From positions 105,513 through 169,512 of the forward strand of contig LSRX01000347.1 in assembly GCA_001939145.1 (NCBI GenBank): a DNA stretch of 64,000 bases, given 5' to 3'. Source of the DNA: Symbiodinium microadriaticum (Eukaryota; Sar; Dinophyceae; Suessiales; Symbiodiniaceae). Position 1 is the stretch's first letter; each line of letters starts with the position of its first letter. Position numbers and translations under genes: made by a program. A model generated the notes under the pieces. That model was not told the DNA's origin. It was given only the letters and a program-made list of their open reading frames with translations, and ran no database searches. Below are positions 55,642 through 64,000 of this stretch, in pieces.

Positions 55642-55695
55642 CAGTAGCAGTAGCAGTAGTAGTAGCAGTAGCAGTAGTAACAGCAGCAGCAGTAG
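55515..55695. repeat. (GTA)n/(GCA)n trinucleotide array
   Basis: AGTAGCAGTAGC units at the ends with a perfect GTA run of about 25 units in the middle (55570-55640). Long false frames arise on both strands. Confidence 0.95.
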
Positions 55696-55699
55696 TGCT

Positions 55700-56300
55700 C
55701 TGCATCGAAGCAGATGGGTCTTGGGACCCACTCTTCGTACAACACGTTCCGAAGTCGATATCAACTTCCTCGACGTCATTGCTGAGAAGATTGGCGCGAC
55801 AAACCGGCTTCCCGAACACAGTGCGCATGTCGTCCTGCATTCTCGGCACCATCGTCTGCTGCAATCCCTTTAAAACTCCCGATCTTCGAGGCCCACAGCT
55901 GTATCCTGGCCTTTGCCAAAGGTCCTGCAGTCCTTCATAGGAAGTAATTGGAACTGCTGGTTCCTACCTTTAAGTCTTTTTACTTCCGCTTCAAATCCTC
56001 CAAAGTACCAGTTGCTACCTTACGTATTACGCTTGTCGGTGTCTTTGGCCCCTGCTGAGTTTTCGGTCCCAGCAAGCGATGTCTGCACTCCGTCGCTCTT
56101 TGCATGCAAAGCTCCACAGAAACCGAAGCTTAGCAGCAGCTGTAAGCTGGAGTCGAAACATTCAGCCAGGATGCGAAAAGTCGCAGCATTCAGAGGATCT
56201 GTAGCAGAACCAGTCGAAGCAGCAACAGCACCGGAGGTCACCCGATGCCATGGAAACGCCCGACAATACCGCAAGCCAAGGCCCTCTGAACTATGAATTG
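55700..56300. other. no gene recognised
   Basis: Ordinary composition with two overlapping frames of 120-140 codons. The first merely continues out of the trinucleotide array. Confidence 0.35.
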
Positions 56301-56309
56301 CGACTAAAA

Positions 56310-57235
56310 AGTGCCCAAACCCTAAACCCCAAACCCCGACGCAAACCCTCGAATGCCCCGGACCCTCAGTCCCGAGACCTTAAGCCACCCAAAGCCGAAG
56401 ACCCTGAGACAACTGGGTTCTTGTTAAGGGACTGAGGGATTTAGGGTTTCGGGTTCTTGTTAAGGATTAAACCCCTATAGATTCCGATTATGGTAACTGA
56501 AAGTAAACCCTTTAAACAAGAGCCCAGTAAATCTCATCCTCCGAACTCCAGCAGTTGATTGCGCGAGCCTGGATCGCGCAGACCTGAAAACGCGGTCTAA
56601 ATCCCCCAAACCCCCTAAACCCTAAACCCTGCAGCCCTAGAATTTCCCTGAGAGCCCCTCCACCTCTAAAAAAATCCCTGCGAACCCTAAGCCCTCAAAG
56701 GCCCTAAAACCCACCCACCTTCAAATCTTAAAGCCCCGAAACCCCTCAAGTCTCCAAGCCCGTGAACTCGAGCAACTCAAGGAGGGGTTCCTAACCTTAT
56801 CTAGTTAGGGTTTAGGGGTCTAGGGGATTAGGGGGTTTAGGGGATTAGGGGTTTAGGGATTAGGGGTTTAGGGTTTAGGGGGTTTAGGGTTTAGGGCGTA
56901 CTTGCACCTGTACTTTTAGTGCCTTGAACCCTTAACCAAAGGTTGAACTCCCAGAAAGCAATGCACCCAAGATCTGAATCCCTCCGCCCTACCATTCTAA
57001 ACCTCAACACCCCTGAAACCCTAAATCCCTAAATCCCCTAAAACCTTAGAAACCCCAAGCTCAGAACCGGCAGGGGGAGTCCTGTGAGGACCGGAGCTTC
57101 GCAGGAGACCGACCTCACGTGATTTTCAAGGGCGCCGGGATTCCCGACAGAGGGTATAGAGGCCAGGGCTTTTTAGAGTTTAGGGTTTAGGGTTTAGGCT
57201 TTTAGAGTTTAGGGCTTAGGCTTGGGGTTGAGGGT
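56310..57235. repeat. three successive telomere-bracketed units
   Basis: C-rich tracts at 56310-56350, 56600-56760 and 57000-57058 alternate with G-rich tracts at 56428-56450, 56808-56905 and 57175-57235. The core between 57060 and 57170 is GC-rich (GGACCGGAGCTTCGCAGGAG). Confidence 0.85.
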
Positions 57236-57714
57236 TTCGCGGGCCGGGACAGTGAGTAGCAATATCCCCTTCTCGTCCCCATAAAACTCTACTACGGTTC
57301 CAAATATCCAATCCCCTATTGTTCTGGCCTAGGAGAGAGAAGCTCACGCTCCAAGTAAGTAGGTCAAACCGCTTTGAAAGTTTTGCAGGATCGTTCGGCT
57401 CCTTAAGTCAGGCTACCCCTTTGCTCAAATCGTAGAGGGGTTCGTATTGTGATTTCTGGTATGTTGTTGAATTAAAGGTACTTGGGCTTTTTTGGGTACT
57501 CTGTACATGAAGGCTTCGGGCTTCAGGGCTTCAGGGTGTCAGGATCTGAGGCTCCGTTTTGTTGCAGGGTAACCGCTTCAAGCTCGTTATTCTTAAAGCT
57601 AACTTACAAAGAGCCCGAAGCCTAAGGTCTGTCACCCAGACATCCATAACGATTGCATGCATGTTCTCATGGCGCACATCCTATGCAACCTGTGTAGATC
57701 ATGGTTTCAAAACC
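57236..57714. other. no gene recognised
   Basis: A 64-codon + frame at the end of this stretch, nothing else. Confidence 0.4.
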
Positions 57715-58245
57715 GTAAACCCTAAACCCTGTACCCTAAACCCTAAATGCTAAATCCTTAACCGTAGTTCTTCAAACGACCCGAAAAGATAACATATAAA
57801 AGGTAAACAGAACAATAAACGAGTGCAAAAAAGAGAAGCGCGCTCATTGTCCCTTTACTTAATTCTTGTTCTCATTTCGTTCACTTCTTGCTTGTTCCTT
57901 TCGCTCAGTTCACGCGCTTATTCGATTCGCTTCTCTTATTTGTAACGCGGAATGACAAGCAAAAAACTCTCTTCACATTTGCTTCTTTCTGCACCGTAGA
58001 ACCGCTTCTTGGTTTATGTCCTTTGCTAGTTTCTCCTGGCTGACAGGAGAAGATCGTAAGTGAAGAGCATAACGGTTTCTAGTGCTAGAAGTTAAAAAAA
58101 AACAGGGCATTAAAGAGAAAACTCCACGAAAAAAAAGCGCGGGACACTCTAAACGATGCTACCCTGGAGCTGTGCCACGCGGGGAGAACTGTGCCCCGTC
58201 GGCTCGTAGGCCACACCCCCCGATGCCCAAGTATAATACGCCATG
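57715..58245. repeat. C-rich telomere-type tract and GAACGAA-type block
   Basis: CCCTAAACCC units (57715-57765) are followed by about 360 bp of TTCGTTCACTTC / CTTATTTG-rich sequence. It shares words with the 34.5-39.1 kb mosaic, including AAAACTCTCTTCACAT versus AAATACTCTCTTCACAT near 37945. Confidence 0.6.
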
Positions 58246-58246
58246 G

Positions 58247-60446
58247 TAGGCTATGATGTACTGAAGCTTAATGGCCATAAAAACCTAGCAAGTTCCGCTA
58301 CATACAGTAGAGTAGGCTATGATGTAGTAAAGCTTGGTAGTCATAAAAACCTACCCAGTTTCTGCTACATACACTAGAGTAGGCTATGGTGTACTAAAGC
58401 TTGGCAGCCATAAAAACCTACCCAGTTTCTGCTACATACACTAGAGTAGGCTATGGTGTACTAAAGCTTGGTAGCCATAAAAATCTGCCACGTTTCTGCT
58501 ACATACGCTATAGTAGGCTATGGTGTACTAAAGCTTGGCAGCCATAAAAACCTACCCAGTTTCTGCTACATACGCTATAGTAGGCTATGGTGTACTAAAG
58601 CTTGGCAGCCATAAAAACCTACCCAGTTTCTGCTACATACGCTATAGTAGGCTATGGTGTACTAAAGCTTGGCAGCCATAAAAACCTACCCAGTTTCTGC
58701 TACATACGCTATAGTAGGCTATGGTGTACTAAAGCTTGGCAGCCATAAAAACCTACCCAGTTTCTGCTACATACGCTATAGTAGGCTATGGTGTACTAAA
58801 GCTTGGCAGCCATAAAAACCTACCCAGTTTCTGCTACATACGCTATAGTAGGCTATGGTGTACTAAAGCTTGGCAGCCATAAAAACCTACCCAGTTTCTG
58901 CTACATACGCTATAGTAGGCTATGGTGTACTAAAGCTTGGCAGCCATAAAAACCTACCCAGTTTCTGCTACATACGCTATAGTAGGCTATGGTGTACTAA
59001 AGCTTGGCAGCCATAAAAACCTACCCAGTTTCTGCTACATACGCTATAGTAGGCTATGGTGTACTAAAGCTTGGCAGCCATAAAAACCTACCCAGTTTCT
59101 GCTACATACGCTATAGTAGGCTATGGTGTACTAAAGCTTGGCAGCCATAAAAACCTACCCAGTTTCTGCTACATACGCTATAGTAGGCTATGGTGTACTA
59201 AAGCTTGGCAGCCATAAAAACCTACCCAGTTTCTGCTACATACGCTATAGTAGGCTATGGTGTACTAAAGCTTGGCAGCCATAAAAACCTACCCAGTTTC
59301 TGCTACATACGCTATAGTAGGCTATGGTGTACTAAAGCTTGGCAGCCATAAAAACCTACCCAGTTTCTGCTACATACGCTATAGTAGGCTATGGTGTACT
59401 AAAGCTTGGCAGCCATAAAAACCTACCCAGTTTCTGCTACATACGCTATAGTAGGCTATGGTGTACTAAAGCTTGGCAGCCATAAAAACCTACCCAGTTT
59501 CTGCTACATACGCTATAGTAGGCTATGGTGTACTAAAGCTTGGCAGCCATAAAAACCTACCCAGTTTCTGCTACATACGCTATAGTAGGCTATGGTGTAC
59601 TAAAGCTTGGCAGCCATAAAAACCTACCCAGTTTCTGCTACATACGCTATAGTAGGCTATGGTGTACTAAAGCTTGGCAGCCATAAAAACCTACCCAGTT
59701 TCTGCTACATACGCTATAGTAGGCTATGGTGTACTAAAGCTTGGCAGCCATAAAAACCTACCCAGTTTCTGCTACATACACTATAGTAGGCTATGGTGTA
59801 CTAAAGCTTGGCAGCCATAAAAACCTACCCAGTTTCTGCTACATACGCTATAGTAGGCTATGGTGTACTAAAGCTTGGCAGCCATAAAAACCTACCCAGT
59901 TTCTGCTACATACACTATAGTAGGCTATGGTGTACTAAAGCTTGGCAGCCATAAAAACCTACCCAGTTTCTGCTACATACGCTATAGTAGGCTATGGTGT
60001 ACTAAAGCTTGGCAGCCATAAAAACCTACCCAGTTTCTGCTACATACACTATAGTAGGCTATGGTGTACTAAAGCTTGGCAGCCATAAAAACCTACCCAG
60101 TTTCTGCTACATACGCTATAGTAGGCTATGGTGTACTAAAGCTTGGCAGCCATAAAAACCTACCCAGTTTCTGCTACATACACTATAGTAGGCTATGGTG
60201 TACTAAAGCTTGGCAGCCATAAAAACCTACCCAGTTTCTGCTACATACGCTATAGTAGGCTATGGTGTACTAAAGCTTGGCAGCCATAAAAACCTACCCA
60301 GTTTCTGCTACATACACTATAGTAGGCTATGGTGTACTAAAGCTTGGCAGCCATAAAAACCTACCCAGTTTCTGCTACATACACTAGAGTAGGCTATGGT
60401 GTACTAAAGCTTTGTAGCCATAAAAATCTGCCATGTTCTGCTATAA
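58247..60446. repeat. 67 bp satellite, 33 units
   Basis: The unit begins TAGGCTATGGTGTACTAAAG and ends TGCTACATACGCTATAG. Its start recurs at 58247, 58313, 58380, 58514 and 58581, and so on to 60390, with a period of 67. Inner units are nearly identical. The first four or so and the last one or two are diverged. From about 59770 to 60330 units alternate strictly between TACGCTATAG and TACACTATAG endings, giving a 134 bp higher-order repeat. Stops occur in most frames, so coding is unlikely. Confidence 0.97.
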
Positions 60447-60488
60447 GACGCTCTAAGACGTGAGACAACATTATAACATAGTGGGCAG

Positions 60489-60578
60489 ATGGGGGTTTCC
60501 GAAACTTAGGGGACCCTAATATGGTACCCTAAATAGCAGGTTCCTTATTAGAAGGACCCCAAAATACGGTACCCTAAC
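60489..60578. repeat. family C palindromic element, copy 3 (right end missing)
   Basis: ATGGGGGTTTCCGAAACTTA at the left, then CCCTAATATGGTACCCTAAA and AAGGACCCCAAAATACGG. The expected right terminus TTTCGGAAACTCCC is absent after 60578. It lies about 40 bp from the end of the 67 bp satellite. Confidence 0.8.
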
Positions 60579-60671
60579 GTGGCCAGATCCATCCAGGTTG
60601 CGGCCAGGACAGCAGCGCTTGCCAGCCGCGGATCCCTGAACACACTGCATCGAGCGGGGCAGTTGGACATT

Positions 60672-60790
60672 TTTAGGGTTTGGGGTTTAGGGTTTAGGGG
60701 GACAGTTTTACGGTTTCGGGTTTAGGGTTTAGGGGGACGGACATTTTTAGGGTTTGGGGTTGGGGCTTAGCGCTTAGGGTTTCGGGTTTG
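60672..60790. repeat. telomere-type tract (TTTAGGG orientation)
   Basis: TTTAGGGTTTGGGGTTTAGG and related units, with a duplicated GGGGACAG/GGACATTTTTAGGG segment. It forms the right-hand partner of the C-rich tract at 57715. Confidence 0.8.
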
Positions 60791-61350
60791 CTGGTGGTCT
60801 GGTGCATTTCCAAGTTTCAAGACGCGCACACACACAGAGGGCACGTGAAGGAAACTGAAGCCGGAGCTGAGGCAACAAAGTGGGTCAGCGGTCGCCTCGA
60901 AACCGGTCCAAATCTACATACCCTCAACGTAAGAGCTTCTGGAGCATGAGGAAAACACCCTTGCACAGACCACACCTTGCACATCCGGATTGTTTCTCCG
61001 GAACATCGTCGTCAGATCACATCGCTGACCAATTCGATTGCTTTTTAGTTTCACCTAATCGAGCTGTAGCTCCTCAAGTCCGTGAACCCAGGGAAACCCA
61101 ACGCCTGCCAGAATGCGGCAGGTGTATGCCAAAGAGCCATCAAGTCCTTCAAACCCTAAAAGCCCTAAACTGTTGGAAGCAACCACAAAAAGCTCAAAGC
61201 TTCAACCGAAAAGGCCTGGGCCCCAAAAACCGAAACGGGGCCGAAGCCCCCAAAGCCTCGACTCCTGCAGCCCTGAAAAGCCTGCACCTTTCGTCCGTAG
61301 TCCTACGGTTGATGATCGGGGGTTTAGGGGTTTATAGGGTTTAGGGCTTA
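60791..61350. other. no gene recognised; weak telomere-type pair
   Basis: A 154-codon + frame (60880-61344) is unrecognised and ends in a GGTTTAGGGGTTTATAGGG tract (61318-61350), whose weak C-rich partner is at 61152-61168. Confidence 0.4.
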
Positions 61351-61353
61351 TAA

Positions 61354-61463
61354 TACGGTTGATGATCTAAATCCTTCGCATTACGTTAAGGACCCGAAAC
61401 TCTGGGAAGTATGAGATATTCCTCCTTATTATGGGTAATGCTGGAGTTATACCATCAACAGTA
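61354..61463. repeat. family D palindromic element, copy 2
   Basis: TACGGTTGATGATCTAAATC on the left and TTATACCATCAACAGTA on the right, with CTTCGCATTACGTTAAGGAC and GGGTAATGCTGGAG inside. It matches 48975-49081 along its length. Confidence 0.85.
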
Positions 61464-61536
61464 ATTCGCTTACAGCTGAGCCCTGAAAGCCCCTGACTTC
61501 TCTTGATCCTATTAACTTCCAAATTCCTCAACCCTG

Positions 61537-61880
61537 GAACCCTAAACCCTAAACCCCAAAAGAACCCCGAATGATTTCAATATCTAGCAACAGCCTCGCA
61601 GCATCCAAAGGCAGAACCACGAGGGACGGATTCCTGGCAGGGGTCTGTCACGGTTTAGGGTTTAGGGCTTAGGGTTTAGGGCTCAGGGTTTAGGGCTTAG
61701 GGTGTAGGGTTTAGGGGTTTAGGGCTTAGGGTTTAGGGCTTAGGGGTTTAGGGCTTAGGGTTTAGGGTCTGTCATTCATCTTCTGGGTTGCGCGGGGTTC
61801 ATTTTGTGATGATTTCTTCGTCTTTTCGGGGGCTGGGGACTTCGGGGTCTAGGCTTATAAACCCTAAACCCTAAACGTTG
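61537..61880. repeat. telomere-type tracts around a short core
   Basis: C-rich units (61537-61560), a core of about 85 bp, then a long G-rich tract (61648-61770) with alternating TTTAGGG and CTTAGGG units, then C-rich units again at 61857-61876. Confidence 0.85.
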
Positions 61881-63300
61881 TAGCTTGGTATGAGCTGTGC
61901 CGAATTTCCAAAGACCTAAGGATTTTTAACATAGAGAGATTGATAGCTAGATAGATGCTTACATACTTACCTACTTACAACCTAGCCTTGAAGGAACTAG
62001 AAAAGGTTGTGGAACGCAGGCGAAGAGGGTACCACTGGGGGACCTAGGACAGCGTCAGTCCTGCCTATGTGTGCTTTCGGCTGCTCTGGGCCGGCAGCGC
62101 AGCGTCGCCCATCCCGGGCAAAGCATGCCAAACACCCAAAATTTTAGAGTTTTCTAGGTTGCCCGGCAGACTTAAAGCCCGAAAGACACCTGAACGGACT
62201 TGGAACCTGAAACTACTTTTTCAGGCCTTATTATGGTCTAAGAAGTCGTCTAAGATGGGCATGGCTGGGTCAGGTACGTCGTGCTTGGACTATCTATCGA
62301 AGTAGAGCTGTTCTCATGAAGGCACCAAGACACTTTAAACCCTAAACCCTAAACCCCTAAACCCCAAACCCCTAAACCCTAAAACCTTTAGCCCAATCTC
62401 CCAAAGCCCTAAACCCCAATGCTTGAGCCAGTTGAAGTCTCTGGCATGGAGGAGCGGGTGCCGAAGATGGACTCGTCCCAGACCTCTCAAAGGATCCAAG
62501 CAAGAAATCTCTAAACTGCTACCCCAAACTCTAAACCCGAACCCCGTGTTGGGGCTGGATCACTTGACTAACTAGCATTTTCAGACTTTAAGGCATCCTA
62601 CCGTTCGACTTTTCAGGGAAAGAAGGCAATTTTCAAAAGCAGGATCTACTTTTAGATCCTTTAAAGGTTGTGCATCTTCATGTTTGGAACTACGGACACT
62701 CGGCGAGGATCACGTCTCCCACGGTGGATGTCTGAAGTGTTCCAAAGGTTTGCTGCGTGGAAGAACCCATACATAAGCACATACCGACAATGTAGTTCCG
62801 GGATAATGTAGGGTGCCTTAATAATCAGAAAAAGGTTTTGGGCTCCTTTATAGTACCGTGATAGTACGGAGCCCTAAGGAATTATATTGGTAATTATGTT
62901 GCGGCATTACGCTTTATTTTGCATGGGAAGGAAATGGAGCTACATGCCATCCCGAGCCATGTGCAGGGTGTGGTATGTGGTTCCTGCGCCCTATGCCCCG
63001 AACCACGGTGTAGGGTTTAAGGGTTTAGAATTTAGGGTTTGGGAGGATTCGCCTCCACAGGAATCTGCTTAGGAGATCTATTTGAGTCATTAGCACATCG
63101 GCGCTCGCCTCATTCGGAGAGATCTAAAGAAAGACTGACGATCCTAGACCAGCACAATTGGTTGTGCTGGCTGGTCCCTGATTCCATTTGTTGAGAGTAG
63201 GATTTCACTGATTGGTATCCTGAAAAATCTACATATTCAGCCACCAAAGTTCCCATGGATACCTGCAGACAGGCCCGAACCCTAATATTGGACGACTGCG
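61881..63300. other. no gene recognised; telomere-type pair and family B copy
   Basis: C-rich tract at 62335-62415, a family B-like element at 62796-62880 (GGATAATGTAGGGTGCCTTA and TACGGAGCCC), and a G-rich tract at 63010-63040. No frame longer than 80 codons has features. Confidence 0.45.
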
Positions 63301-63427
63301 TTAAGGGTCGTTACCGAGAAGTCCACACGGATATCGATGACAATGAACTCCGTGGTAGCAGTGGCTAGTGGTGTCGGAAACGAACACACAACGGCCCTGT
63401 TGTACACCATCAGCAGTTACAAACACG

Positions 63428-63631
63428 ATGATGATGATGATGATGATGATGATCGCCATCGTTACCAACACCGACATCACAACCATCAGCATGACCATCA
63501 CAACCACCACAAAAAACAATAATCATCATCACCATCACCCAAATCATCCATCACCACCACCATCATCATAACCATCATCATTTTCACATCATCCGCATCA
63601 CTATTACTATTATTACTATTATTACTCGTAC

Positions 63632-63685
<54 letters not shown>

Positions 63686-63800
63686 TTTTATTACCATCAT
63701 CACGTCACGTCACGTCACGTCACGTCACATCACATCACATCACATCACATCACATCACATCACCATCATCATCATCATCATCATCATCGTCGTCACCATC
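63428..63800. repeat. compound microsatellite cluster
   Basis: In order: (GAT)n at 63428-63452, CAT/CAC-rich mix to 63600, (ATT)n at 63600-63690, (CACGT)n at 63701-63727, (CACAT)n at 63727-63762, and (CAT)n to 63790. Such stacked simple repeats give false poly-Asp, poly-Ile and poly-His frames. Confidence 0.95.
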
Positions 63801-64000
63801 ACCAGCGTCATCGTCCGTCATGGCGACCATCCTTGTTGTGATCGTAGCAGCACCGCAGAGCAAGCTCTCAGTGCAAACTGAGCCCATGATGCGGCATGCA
63901 TCCTTTGCCTCCATGGCGCGAGGACTGGGTCTCGGGTGCCCAGCCAGACAACGGCAGGCCGTGCGTTGATTCCAGGGGGGGGCGCTGCACCTGGGCCCCA

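Noticed and set aside
55289-55940. Frames of 105-191 codons with homopolymer runs
   Set aside because: They read through the GTA/GCA array. The non-repeat flanks show no domain.
62420-62440. Possible dinoflagellate spliced-leader relic (CTTGAGCCAGTT)
   Set aside because: Only the first eight bases match the end of the leader on the opposite strand. The rest does not.

Overview
The window looks like nuclear DNA of a dinoflagellate or a close alveolate relative. The signs are TTTAGGG/CCCTAAA telomere-type tracts scattered through the interior, long gene-poor stretches full of simple and palindromic repeats, and short exons joined by small introns that mostly start with GC instead of GT. A decayed LINE fragment of a kind I associate with dinoflagellates also fits. 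The genus cannot be fixed from sequence alone. No rRNA, tRNA, CRISPR array or spliced-leader relic was recognised by eye.

Genes lie mainly in the first 22 kb, all on the + strand. From 6084 to 12712 runs the 3' part of a large RNF213-like E3 ubiquitin ligase gene: five small exons (a helical segment, the FLPxMPxD motif, an RZ-type zinc finger, and two segments after the RZ finger), then one 2.1 kb exon. That last exon joins a BMT5-like (DUF2431) methyltransferase half-domain to the RNF213-type C-terminal helical region in one uninterrupted frame. This fusion, and an RZ finger whose usual zinc-binding His is replaced, are the most interesting protein-level observations. A probable zinc-binding terminal exon ends at 13474. 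A three-exon gene at 20141-21918 encodes a secreted, cysteine-rich protein of unknown role.

From about 22.2 to 30.3 kb the DNA becomes strongly AT-rich, broken by GC-richer islands. One island (23.5-24.45 kb, - strand) is a decayed LINE fragment with RNase H followed by an AP-type endonuclease. From 34.5 to 39.1 kb lies an unusual mosaic of GAACGAA/TTCGTTC-rich modules present as direct and inverted copies. From 42.6 kb to the end the window is almost all repeats: at least four families of about 100 bp palindromic, MITE-like elements, a 45/29 bp minisatellite, a 67 bp satellite of 33 units, trinucleotide arrays, and a regular series of GC-rich cores bracketed by CCCTAAA on the left and TTTAGGG on the right.

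The three genes have no visible operon-like or pathway link. Exon boundaries were chosen by eye from splice signals, reading phase and remembered family patterns. They need transcript support.
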